From a virus: DNA of 64,000 nt. The stretch's first letter is position 1. Every line of letters starts with the position of its first letter. The DNA lies in IMG/VR virus record IMGVR_UViG_3300045971_000431, positions 1 to 64,000 of that record. One strand, given 5' to 3'. Made by a program: the position numbers and the translations under genes. The notes below the pieces were generated by a model. The model was given only the letters and a program-made list of their open reading frames with translations. It was not told the DNA's origin and ran no database searches. Positions 30,051 through 38,749 of this stretch are shown here, in pieces.

Positions 30051-31598
30051 TTATGCTGAGGCGAGGTTGCCTTCGAGATCCCACTCATTAGGACCGACCT
30101 TCATGAGCATGATCTTGCCATGCATCTTCGTGATTGTCAATGTCTCGGGAGTGTTGATGGTAACACCAGGTGCGCCAGCGATGATTACATTGCCGGCCCC
30201 ATGCTTGCCGAACATGATGACACCACCCGGTGGCATTGGAGATGTAGAGGCCGTGTTGCTCCACCACTCTCCTGTTTGGGGGAATGCTGAATCAGCAAGC
30301 ACGTGATAGGTGACGTTTGTCGTGGCTTTGCAGCGGTAAAGCGTGTTGTGATCAGCAGCTGATCCAACATCCGTGTTCACGCCAAGAGCAATGAGCGCAT
30401 CGTCTAGGGTACTGATACCGATTGGCTTTGGGTTAGGCTGAGATGCCCATTGCGGTGGACTCACCGGACCCGTAGACATCAAGACCATACCTGCTTCGTC
30501 TACGCCTCCTTGACCAAACACAAACGAACCAACTGGATTGATACGGAGGTGACGAATGCTACCAACGTAGAATTCAATTGCGCCTGACTGGGTGGGCTCA
30601 ATTACCGAACCCTCACCGCTGAAGATCATATGTGCGCCAGCGGCAATACGAATATCACCACCACGATTGGCCGTGTTAGCCGATGGGTGCACGCTACCAC
30701 CGGTAATTTCAACACTGCCACCATCACCGTCTACTGCATAGCCGCCAACGATTCTAATGCCACCAGCATTGTAGATGCTATCTTGAGGAGCACCCCAAAG
30801 GTTGATACCTGCAGAACCTTGGCGAACTTCGATAAGGCTTGCACCCCATCCATCAGCACCGACCACACGTTCAGGGGCGGTTTCCAATTGGACATAGCTG
30901 CCTGGAATTGCAACTGGATTGAGAATTCCAAATTTCAAGATCGCTGTTGCTGGATCGAAAGTGAAACGTGGTGATGATGTTGAACTCGTTCCCGTGCCAA
31001 TGACAACTTCAGTTGCCGGATGTGCAGTCACTGATGGCAGTGGATAGAGGTGCATGTCCCATTCAGTTGCGGACACTTGCGAAACTCGTGCATACTCTCC
31101 CTGCTTGATGAAGGCAGTGCCGCTCAGTGTGGTAAGAGTAACACCAGCGAATCCAACGAGCTTAAGTGGTGCTGTTGCTGACAAGTTGACAACTTCAATG
31201 AAGCAGCCAGTTGGCCAGATTTGGCCCAAGTCACCAACTACAACATGGATCTCATTCGATCCATATGAATTGATTCGCACCCGCGTCGTATGATCTGCTG
31301 GGGTAAGCGAATGCATGACATACGCAGGTGCTGTTGCGGTGATGAAGCCCGCCTTGATCTGTGAACGCTGCGTACCATTGAAGTCTGCAATCAGTGTGAC
31401 TGTGAATGTCCCGGCCGTTGTGTATGTGTGGGTAGGATTCTGATCAATCGATGTGTTGCCGTCACCGAAATCCCAATTCCAACTTGATGGCGATGTAGGG
31501 CCGCCTGGACTTGAGAGGTCAGAGAATGTGACGACAAGCGGCAGCGTGCCCGTTACCGGAGATGCTGTGAAATCAGCTGAGTAAATTACTGCTGGCAT
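30051..31598 (-). CDS. PKD-domain tail fibre protein
   Basis: A 515-residue protein. Residues 1-90 form a PKD-type immunoglobulin-like domain with the hallmark SWNWDFGDGNTSIDQNPTHT followed by YTTAGTFTVTL. The remainder is fibre-like beta structure with Gly-rich turns and a C-terminal region near 400-515 that is repetitive in character. PKD domains mediate protein or sugar contacts. It is one of four consecutive adhesins in a late unit. Confidence 0.82.
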   Translation of the reverse strand: MPAVIYSADFTASPVTGTLPLVVTFSDLSSPGGPTSPSSWNWDFGDGNTSIDQNPTHTYTTAGTFTVTLIADFNGTQRSQIKAGFITATAPAYVMHSLTPADHTTRVRINSYGSNEIHVVVGDLGQIWPTGCFIEVVNLSATAPLKLVGFAGVTLTTLSGTAFIKQGEYARVSQVSATEWDMHLYPLPSVTAHPATEVVIGTGTSSTSSPRFTFDPATAILKFGILNPVAIPGSYVQLETAPERVVGADGWGASLIEVRQGSAGINLWGAPQDSIYNAGGIRIVGGYAVDGDGGSVEITGGSVHPSANTANRGGDIRIAAGAHMIFSGEGSVIEPTQSGAIEFYVGSIRHLRINPVGSFVFGQGGVDEAGMVLMSTGPVSPPQWASQPNPKPIGISTLDDALIALGVNTDVGSAADHNTLYRCKATTNVTYHVLADSAFPQTGEWWSNTASTSPMPPGGVIMFGKHGAGNVIIAGAPGVTINTPETLTITKMHGKIMLMKVGPNEWDLEGNLASA

Positions 31599-31612
31599 GT
31601 TCGTTCCTTATT

Positions 31613-33877
31613 TTACAGTCCTGGACCATACGCAATCAGTGCCCTGACATCATACAGCGACAGCATTAGCGGCGTGGTCAGCACCAACGCACCATTCTTG
31701 AAGAACGAAATTATCGTATCGCCATATCCACCAGGCCGCTGTTCAATTACTACACCGACAACATCACCAGCAGCTAGTGTTGGATTTCCGGCATTAGGTA
31801 CACCTTGCACGTTTATTACGCCTGTTGCTGCGTATGTCAGTGCATTTCCACTATTGACGTAAGAGGTATTTGGTTCGACGAATGCGCCGGGACTAATGAC
31901 ACCAATAGCAGTGTTAGTATCAGCGATTGATACTTCGAAGCAAACAGTGTTGCCGCCACCAGGAACCATGTTGGCGCCTGCTGCACTGCCTGGACCAGAA
32001 AAGGAAATCGTTCTATTGCTATTGCTTAGTGTTGCGCTTGCTGCGATCCAGCTCGGATCAAGATTACCAACTGCCATCTGCGCTAAAGCTGGATATGCAG
32101 CTTGGTAGTTTGCCAAATATGTTGGTGTTGTTGTAGCATCCCAATGTGTGAATGTTGTTTGTGGCGGCGTGCCAAACACGATGGTGTTTGTTAGCAAGGA
32201 CGCGACGAAAGTTACGGTACCAGGCACCCAATTGGATCCATCCCACACGAGCGCTTGACCCGTAGATGGGGCTGGCGCAACAACATCTGACAGGCTGTCA
32301 AGAGTATGAGTGTGCGTGATGTCTGACTTGAATGCAAGAGCAGCTGTCAAACCCGCCACATCAGCCATCACGTGTGTGTGACCGATGGCCGACTTCCCAG
32401 CAAGAGCAGCTGTCAAGCCAGTCACGTCAGCCATCACGTGGGTGTGAGCAAGATCCGCTCTGTTATTGATGTTGAGCTGCAGATTGTTGAGCGCGTCTTG
32501 CAGACCTGACACATCATTGATGTTGTGTTGGTGACCCAGCAGTGAGTAGACCAGATCATGGTTGTGGTTCAGGGCCGCATACAGCAGATCGTGGTTGTGA
32601 CCAATGTTCGACTTCGCGGCCAGCAGACCCGCGAGGTCAGTGATGTTGGCTGCAACGTGGGTGTGTACCGTGTTTGCCTTGTTAGGCAGAATGCTTTCGA
32701 CATTGGTGAGGCGTGTGCCCTGATCTTCGAGAGCAAGCACCTGAGCGATGCTCATGTATCCATCAGTTGCATTTGTGGCGCTTTGAATCTGGATAGACCA
32801 GATCCGCTCGCCAACTGGATTCGTTGAGAACGAAGTGAAGACTGGTGCGACACCGTTGATGATCAAGCTGTTGGCATTTGCTTGGTAGATCTGCGGCTGT
32901 GTTTCACTATCAATGCCAAACAGAATCGTGTTGGCATTCTTGACGAAGCCGATGCGGAATGCTAGCAGCCCATTGGGACGGACTGGGGTGATCTCGCCAT
33001 TGCTGCCACAGTAGAGTGGCTTGCCAATATGACCCGACCAGTTCCACTGATCCCATTGGATCTCGCCGCTTTGGGTGACGACACCAAACTCGCCATTGTT
33101 AAGGTCTTCCTGCACAACGCCAATTGGCGTCTTTGGGTTGATCAATGCTGGGTTGCTAGAGGCAAGACCAACTGCATCAGGGCCAGAGAAGTAGACGAGG
33201 CTGAACTGAGGGATGTTCTCAGAGGCCTTGACTGGAATGAAAGCATTTGGCGGAATGGCCAGAATACCCGAGGTGCCTGACGTCGTCTGAATCCGGATGG
33301 GAGATGTCGTCGTGAGGAACTCGAGATTAGTGTTGGCACGGATTGGACGTTGCTGAGAATCCAGCATGATGTATCCAGGATCCGATGGGACATTCAAGCC
33401 TACCTGAGACATGCCGATCGGCATGTAGATACGAGATGTGATGATGCCGCCCGGAACCGTTCCGGCGAACACAGCAATCTTCGTGTCCCACTTCGCGCCA
33501 TTCCATACTTTCATGGTAGTGGCTGTGGTGTCGAACCAGTGCTGGTCGTTTGCCGGATTGGTTGGTGCAGTAGGACCCGAGATTGGAGCAAGGGTCGTGA
33601 TGCGATGGTAGACTTCAGGCTTCCACGATGCAACCTTCGAGACAATTTCCCAGTAGAGGTAGCTCGTCACGCCCGATTGGATAGGGCCCCAAGCCAAGTC
33701 TACGTCTTGTGAAAAGACCTGGAGGTAGTCACTTGAACCGTGCGCGAAGGCAACCACTGTTGGGGTGGGAGCCACCGTGAACGAGATGTAGCCGGCGGTG
33801 GTGGACTGTTGAAGAAACTGTGGGTTCACCCCCGCCATGTAGGCAGAGACAATGCCCTGGCGGAATGAGATCTTCAT
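31613..33877 (-). CDS. Long tail fibre with HxH repeat array and SPRY-like tip
   Basis: A 754-residue protein. Residues about 415-545 hold a repeat array of HxH or NHxH motifs (HTHVAANITDLAGLLAAKS, HTHVMADVTGLTAALAGKS and so on). Such HxH pairs in trimeric fibres such as T4 gp37 bind iron on the axis. The C-terminal 170 residues (NTVCFEVSIADTNTAIGVIS, AGDVVGVVIEQRPG, ISFFKNGALVLTT) read like a SPRY/concanavalin domain that would contact the receptor. N-terminal parts contain short beta modules (NPANDQHWFDTTATTMKVWN). Confidence 0.85.
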   Translation of the reverse strand: MKISFRQGIVSAYMAGVNPQFLQQSTTAGYISFTVAPTPTVVAFAHGSSDYLQVFSQDVDLAWGPIQSGVTSYLYWEIVSKVASWKPEVYHRITTLAPISGPTAPTNPANDQHWFDTTATTMKVWNGAKWDTKIAVFAGTVPGGIITSRIYMPIGMSQVGLNVPSDPGYIMLDSQQRPIRANTNLEFLTTTSPIRIQTTSGTSGILAIPPNAFIPVKASENIPQFSLVYFSGPDAVGLASSNPALINPKTPIGVVQEDLNNGEFGVVTQSGEIQWDQWNWSGHIGKPLYCGSNGEITPVRPNGLLAFRIGFVKNANTILFGIDSETQPQIYQANANSLIINGVAPVFTSFSTNPVGERIWSIQIQSATNATDGYMSIAQVLALEDQGTRLTNVESILPNKANTVHTHVAANITDLAGLLAAKSNIGHNHDLLYAALNHNHDLVYSLLGHQHNINDVSGLQDALNNLQLNINNRADLAHTHVMADVTGLTAALAGKSAIGHTHVMADVAGLTAALAFKSDITHTHTLDSLSDVVAPAPSTGQALVWDGSNWVPGTVTFVASLLTNTIVFGTPPQTTFTHWDATTTPTYLANYQAAYPALAQMAVGNLDPSWIAASATLSNSNRTISFSGPGSAAGANMVPGGGNTVCFEVSIADTNTAIGVISPGAFVEPNTSYVNSGNALTYAATGVINVQGVPNAGNPTLAAGDVVGVVIEQRPGGYGDTIISFFKNGALVLTTPLMLSLYDVRALIAYGPGL

Positions 33878-33883
33878 GGGGTG

Positions 33884-34333
33884 TTATGCCTTTGGTGGCT
33901 TGAGCGATGGGTCGGCTGCGTCAACAGCGTCAGAACCTGTGGCGTCCTTGACGGAAACTTCCTTGTAGCCGTGCTTGGCCGCAACGTACTTCGAGTAGCC
34001 TTCGATGGCGCCGACATAGGTGAGGTAGACACCGAGCAGAGACTCGGTGATGGCACCAGCCAGTGTCAACTTGATGATGACCCACGTTGCAGTGGCACCG
34101 CCCAGGAGCTGGAGAACCTTCGTCAGAGACACAGTGCGGCCGTCCTTCGTGATCATGTCGGCGAAGTCCAACTTCTCTGCACGCTGAATGCGCCAGAAGA
34201 GCATGAAGATGCCAAACATCAGAACAGTGATCATGACCAAACCGAAGTTGATCTGGTACCCGAACAGTTCAATGAGGACAGAAGATGAGGTGAGGGGTGC
34301 GGAAGCTGAAGCTGCGGATGCTGCGGGTGTCAT
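33884..34333 (-). CDS. Membrane protein, holin-like candidate
   Basis: ATG 34333 (MTPAASAASASAPLTSS) follows GGAG by six bases; 149 residues. Hydrophobic helices at about 22-45 and 72-110 flank a basic loop (WRIQRAEKLDFADM), with a charged C-terminus. It is the first gene after the late box at 34360, ahead of the fibre genes, and an endolysin lies 3 kb away. A holin role is plausible but not proven. Confidence 0.6.
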   Translation of the reverse strand: MTPAASAASASAPLTSSSVLIELFGYQINFGLVMITVLMFGIFMLFWRIQRAEKLDFADMITKDGRTVSLTKVLQLLGGATATWVIIKLTLAGAITESLLGVYLTYVGAIEGYSKYVAAKHGYKEVSVKDATGSDAVDAADPSLKPPKA

Positions 34334-34359
34334 ATGGAACTCCATTGGGGTGTCAAGCC

Positions 34360-34365
34360 TATTTA
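34360..34365 (-). promoter_or_regulatory. Late promoter box (CGTAAATA) for fibre cluster
   Basis: TAAATA 26 bases before ATG 34333 and just after two stacked hairpins. It probably drives the whole block down to 27676. Confidence 0.65.
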
Positions 34366-34388
34366 CGGGACCGAGACCCGGGCAGCAC

Positions 34389-34408
34389 AAAGGGCCCGGA
34401 GGCCCTTT
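34389..34408 (-). terminator. Terminator-like hairpin 2
   Basis: AAAGGGCC and GGCCCTTT pair around a four-base loop, followed on the minus strand by a short T-containing tract. Confidence 0.5.
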
Positions 34409-34414
34409 CAAAAC

Positions 34415-34455
34415 GCGCGCGCTATCTTGAAGCTAATGCTATAAATCGCGCGCGG
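34415..34455 (-). terminator. Terminator-like GC hairpin 1 with TTTT
   Basis: Alternating CGCGCGCG arms about 25 bases apart, followed on the minus strand by TTTTG. It lies just past the glutaredoxin stop at 34462, so it should end the RNR-side transcript before the late fibre promoter. Confidence 0.55.
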
Positions 34456-34461
34456 TGGGTG

Positions 34462-34728
34462 TCATGCTGCTTGTTGTGTTTGTTGTTCAAGGTAGCGACG
34501 CAGCTCCGTGGCTCCGCCGATCTTGATGTCGCCGCAGGTGATGAACGGCACAGTCCGCAGGTTTGGGTGTTCGGCCAAGACGGCCTCGCGAGTTACGTAC
34601 TCCTCACCTTCAACGCGCGGTTGACCGACGTCGATGTTGATGGCCTTGTAGGTCAGGCCTTTCGATTTAAGGAGGGCTTTCGCCTGGTCGCAGTACGGGC
34701 AATTGGGCTTGCTGATCACAGTGAACAT
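34462..34728 (-). CDS. Glutaredoxin
   Basis: An 88-residue thioredoxin-fold protein with CPYC at residues 10-13, a NLRTVPFITCGDIKIGG cis-Pro block (TVP) and a C-terminal helix. It can reduce ribonucleotide reductase, encoded two genes upstream. GGAG lies before ATG 34728, which is inside the 3' end of the DUF1289 gene. Confidence 0.88.
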   Translation of the reverse strand: MFTVISKPNCPYCDQAKALLKSKGLTYKAINIDVGQPRVEGEEYVTREAVLAEHPNLRTVPFITCGDIKIGGATELRRYLEQQTQQAA

Positions 34729-34897
34729 GTTTCTTCTCCGGGTAGTTTTGGAATGCCTCTAAGAGGACACGAGTATAGATCTGTTCCCGCTGGTCATTTG
34801 TGAGGTACATCCAGTCGGAAATCTCTTTTGATGTTCTACGGCAGCCCGTGCACTTCTCATCCTGCAAGTTGCAGGCGCCGGCGCACGGGCTGAGCAT
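34667..34897 (-). CDS. DUF1289-like Cys-rich protein, 76 aa
   Basis: The N-terminal MLSPCAGACNLQDEKCTGCR, followed by RTSKEISDWMYLTNDQREQI, fits the DUF1289 pattern (SPC.g.C.ld...C.GC.RT..EI..W), a small bacterial family with four conserved Cys, possibly metal-binding. The 3' end overlaps glutaredoxin by 62 bases in another frame. It lies two bases after the RNR stop. A host-derived redox helper is a reasonable guess. Confidence 0.72.
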   Translation of the reverse strand: MLSPCAGACNLQDEKCTGCRRTSKEISDWMYLTNDQREQIYTRVLLEAFQNYPEKKHVHCDQQAQLPVLRPGESPP

Positions 34898-34899
34898 GG

Positions 34900-36789
34900 T
34901 CAGATCTCGCAGCCGCCAGCCGTGCAGGCCAGAAGCTGAGCACCTTCGACGTTGTCGTCGACCTCGACGATGCTGTCCCAGTTCAGGTTGCCCGGAATCT
35001 TGTCCAGCAGGTCAAGGTACTGCTTCTCAGTGCAGTCCTCGTACGGGGCTTGACGATAGGAACCGCCGTCGTATGGCAGGAATGACACCCCTGACATCTC
35101 GTCGAAGTGGTCCCACACGAAGGCACCGACGGCCGGCCATTCCTTTTCAGTGACGGAGATGGTGACCGACGGCTTGTGCTCGCAGTAGTGTCGCTGGAAC
35201 ACCAACCAGAGCTTCAGGTGTTGGATTGCTGTCAGATCCTTACGCAGGAGAGCGCCTTCCGGTGCCTTCTTCGGAAAGGTGAATACCGTAGTAGACCCAG
35301 GCTTCGTGACATCAGGTTCGTGCGGAACGCCAGCAGCGATCATGAACTGCGTCAACGGATCCTTGTTGTCAGCACGAACGCGACGGTAGTAGTACGCGGC
35401 GTGACGAGCATGCAGACCGGAGGCGGTGTCGCAGCGTTGGCTGACCGTGCCCGATGGCTTGATTGCTGTCGTGGCGGTAGCTTGCGGGATGCCGAGTTCT
35501 TCAGCGAAGACGCGGTTGATGTCGATGACATGGTCCCGAATCTCTTCCAGAATGCGAGCCATCTCAGGATCGTCTGGGTTCGTGAACATGTGGTTGTCGA
35601 ACACACCTGTCATCGAGACGCCGAGCAGACGCTCAGCTTCGGTGTTGTCGCGCCAGACCTTGCGAAGGTACGGGAAGTGGGTCAGTGTCGACTGGAACGT
35701 GCCGAGAATGGCAGCAACACGGGCCTTCCGCTTCAGTGACTCGACCGTATCTTCAGCGCGAACGATCACTTCGGTCAGGTTGCAGAACTGGTACGGACGG
35801 AGGATGATCTCGGAGCACGGGTTCGTGCCGAAGTCGAAGTTTGGATCACGACGACCATTCTTCTTCACGACCTTGACTGCAGCTTCGCGATTGAAGATGC
35901 CGCGCTCACCTGACTTCGACTCGTACAGGGACAGCCATTCGCGCATGAACACGCCGACGTCTGGCTTCTCGGTGTAGCATGCCGAGTTGTTGGCGAGAGC
36001 ACGTTGGCCTTGGGTTTCCCACCATGCACCGCTCTTCGCGTGACGCATCCGGTCATCGGACAGGTTCGACAGCGAGATCATTGCCGAGCGACGAACGCCG
36101 CCGACGACCACAACTTCACCGATCTTGCACATGATGTCATGGCACTCGAGCGAGTTCAGCTTCCGCCCTTGAGCGTTCTTGAACGTGCGAACCACGAACT
36201 CGAACAACGCGATCAGCGGCTCAGGACCCGAAGCACGACCACCAAACGTCTTCAGGCGGGCGCCAGCTTCACGAACCTTCTCAGTGTTCCACCGTGGTGC
36301 TTCACCGGCGTACAGCAACGTGATGATCTGGCGCAGTGCCTTGGACCAGCCTTCCTTGGAGTCGGACACCACAACCGTGGTCTCGCTGTCATAGATGCGC
36401 TCAGGAATCTCAGGCAGCTTGTTCACGTACTGGCGTTCGACGCTGAAGCCAACACCGGTGCCACAGAGCAGGATGTACATGGCTTCGTCGAACGACTTGA
36501 TGTCATCAACTGGCAGGTACGAGCAGTTGTAGCCAGCGGTGTTGTCACGTTGTAACGCCTTACCTGAGGTCATCAGGGCGCGCATTGACGGCATGGCTTC
36601 TTGGAAGTTGATGGCGTCATGGAGCTCCTGATAGAGGTCCACGGGCATCCGATAGTTGTGCTTGGCTTCGAGGTGGCCCTTCATGAAGTCCATGTAGCGG
36701 GTGACAGTCTCGCCCCAGTTCTCACGACGGCGTTCCGCATCGATGTAGCGGGCGTAGCGGGACTTGGCAATGAATGTTTCGTAAAGCAT
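34900..36789 (-). CDS. nrdJ: Class II (B12-dependent) ribonucleotide reductase
   Basis: A 629-residue monomeric class II reductase similar in layout to the RTPR type. Blocks: NTAGYNCSYLP (C89), LLCGTGVGFSVER, GGVRRSAMISLS, NPCSEIILRPYQFCNL (active-site Cys), KPSGTVSQRCDTASGLH, and a C-terminal CTAGGC redox pair (C622, C627). It makes deoxynucleotides using adenosylcobalamin and no oxygen or second subunit. Glutaredoxin downstream may re-reduce it. The gene is the main member of a nucleotide cluster. Confidence 0.92.
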   Translation of the reverse strand: MLYETFIAKSRYARYIDAERRRENWGETVTRYMDFMKGHLEAKHNYRMPVDLYQELHDAINFQEAMPSMRALMTSGKALQRDNTAGYNCSYLPVDDIKSFDEAMYILLCGTGVGFSVERQYVNKLPEIPERIYDSETTVVVSDSKEGWSKALRQIITLLYAGEAPRWNTEKVREAGARLKTFGGRASGPEPLIALFEFVVRTFKNAQGRKLNSLECHDIMCKIGEVVVVGGVRRSAMISLSNLSDDRMRHAKSGAWWETQGQRALANNSACYTEKPDVGVFMREWLSLYESKSGERGIFNREAAVKVVKKNGRRDPNFDFGTNPCSEIILRPYQFCNLTEVIVRAEDTVESLKRKARVAAILGTFQSTLTHFPYLRKVWRDNTEAERLLGVSMTGVFDNHMFTNPDDPEMARILEEIRDHVIDINRVFAEELGIPQATATTAIKPSGTVSQRCDTASGLHARHAAYYYRRVRADNKDPLTQFMIAAGVPHEPDVTKPGSTTVFTFPKKAPEGALLRKDLTAIQHLKLWLVFQRHYCEHKPSVTISVTEKEWPAVGAFVWDHFDEMSGVSFLPYDGGSYRQAPYEDCTEKQYLDLLDKIPGNLNWDSIVEVDDNVEGAQLLACTAGGCEI

Positions 36790-37047
36790 TTACTCTCCGT
36801 TAGATTGTTCGTTCAGTTGTTTTCGGGTCATTTGGGGACGGAGTTTGATTGCAGCTTCGGCATCGCCTTGAAGGACAACTTTGCCAATCAGCTTACGTCG
36901 GTACTCACCAGTTTCCCACTGTGTCAATGCAGGTTCTCCAGCCACCTTTCGGCGGACAGTCTCCTGCGAAATCAGATACTCCACGAAGTCCATGTTGTAC
37001 GTCACATTCGCAGATGTAACGACACTGAATACCCGAGGAGGTTTCAT
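36790..37047 (-). CDS. Hypothetical protein with leaderless start, 85 aa
   Basis: ATG 37047 (MKPPRVFSVVTSANVTYN) lies six bases after TACAAT; a GTG at 37065 is inside the promoter. The protein starts beta-rich, then carries a basic helical tail (RRKLIGKVVLQGDAEAAI). It abuts the RNR start. Function unknown. Confidence 0.62.
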   Translation of the reverse strand: MKPPRVFSVVTSANVTYNMDFVEYLISQETVRRKVAGEPALTQWETGEYRRKLIGKVVLQGDAEAAIKLRPQMTRKQLNEQSNGE

Positions 37048-37053
37048 ATCAGA

Positions 37054-37059
37054 ATTGTA
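37054..37059 (-). promoter_or_regulatory. Early promoter -10 (TACAAT), leaderless
   Basis: TACAAT, then TCTGAT, then ATG 37047. It leads the RNR/glutaredoxin unit. No good -35. Confidence 0.48.
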
Positions 37060-37116
37060 ACTCACGGCGACAAGTCTCCAGAGACAACAACAGGCTGACG
37101 ATGCAGCCCGTGTAGG

Positions 37117-37719
37117 TTAGGCGAAGGACTTGGCCGGGTCAGTCGTGAACGTGCGCATTTCGTTGATGCGCCGCAACCAACCATTGAGGTACTTGGCTTG
37201 TGTCGGCTTGTTTGCGACGATAGAGCGGTAGAACGCCTCACGCAGATCGCAGACGCGATTGCATGCAGCAACTTCGTCCATGGCCTTGGCATGAGCGATC
37301 GTGTTCGGACCAATGTCACCATCAGGATCTACCTCGACGGCCTTCTGGAGAAAGACTGCTGCACGGCCCACGCCGTGATTGACGGCACCGTCAAAGTGCA
37401 GAACAGCAAGACGAGGCGCAAACACAGTAAGTTCATCGCAATGCGCCGCGAGCCAGTAGCGGCGGAAGTAGATACGCTCGGCTCCAGCCCAGTCGAGCGT
37501 CGTGATGTCGAGATCGGGGTTCGGGTTCTTGGCAACGCCATACTTTGTCTCACCGCCCGGATCCACTGGATCGTTGACATAACCGCAGGCGCGCTTTTGC
37601 GCAGTCGTCGAGATAAGACCTTCACGTACCCCCGGAGTGTCAAGGTTCCAGAACCCGCCCACCTCATAGAGCATTGCATGATTGACTGCTTCTTCGAACG
37701 ACTTAGTGTACTCTGCCAT
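37117..37719 (-). CDS. Endolysin (GH108 N-acetylmuramidase family)
   Basis: A 200-residue protein. FEEAVNHAMLYEVGGFWN (catalytic Glu about E19), YVNDPVDPGGETKYGVAKN and DWAGAERIYFRRYWLAAH are GH108 blocks, and FDGAVNHGVGRAAVFLQKAV with DGDIGPNTIAHAKA is the C-terminal binding domain. It cuts the glycan strand of peptidoglycan. A late box and a hairpin that locks the GGAG ribosome site control it, fitting timed lysis. No signal peptide, so a holin is needed. Confidence 0.9.
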   Translation of the reverse strand: MAEYTKSFEEAVNHAMLYEVGGFWNLDTPGVREGLISTTAQKRACGYVNDPVDPGGETKYGVAKNPNPDLDITTLDWAGAERIYFRRYWLAAHCDELTVFAPRLAVLHFDGAVNHGVGRAAVFLQKAVEVDPDGDIGPNTIAHAKAMDEVAACNRVCDLREAFYRSIVANKPTQAKYLNGWLRRINEMRTFTTDPAKSFA

Positions 37720-37722
37720 GAT

Positions 37723-37741
37723 GGTCTCCTGTGGGGAGACC
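37723..37741 (-). promoter_or_regulatory. Leader stem-loop sequestering lysin ribosome site
   Basis: GGTCTCC pairs with GGAGACC around a five-base loop, directly after the late box. The GGAG used by ATG 37719 is inside the stem. Confidence 0.6.
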
Positions 37742-37747
37742 TATTTA
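37742..37747 (-). promoter_or_regulatory. Late promoter box (GATAAATA) for endolysin
   Basis: TAAATA 23 bases before ATG 37719. Confidence 0.68.
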
Positions 37748-37766
37748 TCCAGGGCCGGTCGGCCGA

Positions 37767-38276
37767 TCAGGTAAGCACGTCGCCTACGGCTTTTCCACCT
37801 ACCCAGCGGTAAAGGTCATGCGGGCCCATCACGATTCCGTAGAAAAGCGACTTGCCGTGTGAGAGTTCGGGACCCGTGGGATGCACCATGGCTGAACCCT
37901 TGGGTACCATAGGGTGGTATACCGAAGCCTTCGGGCTGAAATCCACGATGTTCAACCTGGTTGTCACGAGCTTCCCGTCATCTGGGGAGAAGAGCAGGAT
38001 GTCATGTTCGAACGTGGCGATCGCCGGAACAGGAATGCAGTCGACTGAATACGTCTCACGATCAACTGCCATGATGTGCCAGCTGGTCGGGATGTCGATC
38101 TCGAGGTTCTGCACCCGCACCTTCACAGTCGGGCCGATGGTCTCTTCGAGGTACGCGAGCTCCTCCAGTTTGAAGTCCATCATGTGGCCACTGAATGACC
38201 AGAAATGGGAGACACCCATCGGAGCCGTGAGACTGTCGATGATGTAGGGACGGGAGACTTCAGATAGGATTTGCAT
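37767..38276 (-). CDS. Hypothetical protein, 169 aa
   Basis: A 169-residue mostly beta protein starting MQILSEVSRPYIIDSLTAPM, with blocks VKVRVQNLEIDIPTSWHIMA and FEHDILLFSPDDGKLVTTRL. Function unknown; it is the end of the operon from 39459. Confidence 0.68.
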   Translation of the reverse strand: MQILSEVSRPYIIDSLTAPMGVSHFWSFSGHMMDFKLEELAYLEETIGPTVKVRVQNLEIDIPTSWHIMAVDRETYSVDCIPVPAIATFEHDILLFSPDDGKLVTTRLNIVDFSPKASVYHPMVPKGSAMVHPTGPELSHGKSLFYGIVMGPHDLYRWVGGKAVGDVLT

Positions 38277-38279
38277 GGG

Positions 38280-38483
38280 TTACTTGATTCGCAGCGATTG
38301 GTTGAAGAGTGAAGTCACGGCTTCATGCCATTCGAAAAGGGCAGTCTTGACGCGTCGATTGTCTTTCTTGTCCGTCTCCAAGCAGATGCACCCTGGGCCG
38401 AGTGCATGAGAGTACGCAATCTCTTCGTGCTTGAAGATGACAGCCAGCGCATCAGCTAGCGCAGGCGTGCATTCAAACCGCAT
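38280..38483 (-). CDS. Hypothetical protein, 67 aa
   Basis: ATG 38483 (MRFECTPALADALAVIFK) overlaps the upstream gene by 11 bases. Small alpha/beta protein with three Cys, two in GPGCICLE. Function unknown. Confidence 0.62.
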   Translation of the reverse strand: MRFECTPALADALAVIFKHEEIAYSHALGPGCICLETDKKDNRRVKTALFEWHEAVTSLFNQSLRIK

Positions 38484-38748
38484 GCTTGCCACCGTCAAAG
38501 AAGTCGGGGTAGAGCTTCATGAGACCTTGAACGCTCTCAGTCTTCTCAACGATCTCCTCGTCCGTGCAGCCGCATGTGCACTGGTAGACGGCCTTCACCT
38601 TCAGCTCATCACCACTGATGGTGAAGCTGATGGTCGGTTGTTCCAAGCCCCGCTCCTGACGAATGAGATTGAAGAGCTTGATCATGGCGATGGTGGCATG
38701 TTCAGCCACGTCGAGATCGCTTGGATTGGTACGGGTCTTGATGAGCAT
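38473..38748 (-). CDS. Hypothetical protein with CxCGC motif, 91 aa
   Basis: ATG 38748 (MLIKTRTNPSDLDVAEHA). A YQCTCGCTDEE stretch near residue 55 could bind a metal. The rest is helical and ends FFDGGKHAV. Operon member. Function unknown. Confidence 0.65.
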   Translation of the reverse strand: MLIKTRTNPSDLDVAEHATIAMIKLFNLIRQERGLEQPTISFTISGDELKVKAVYQCTCGCTDEEIVEKTESVQGLMKLYPDFFDGGKHAV

Positions 38749-38749
38749 T

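Noticed and set aside
34900-36789. Long plus-strand open frames opposite the RNR, RNA ligase, DNA ligase and HD-Pnk genes.
   Set aside because: They are antisense shadows in GC-rich genes with clear protein matches on the minus strand; no ribosome sites or motifs.
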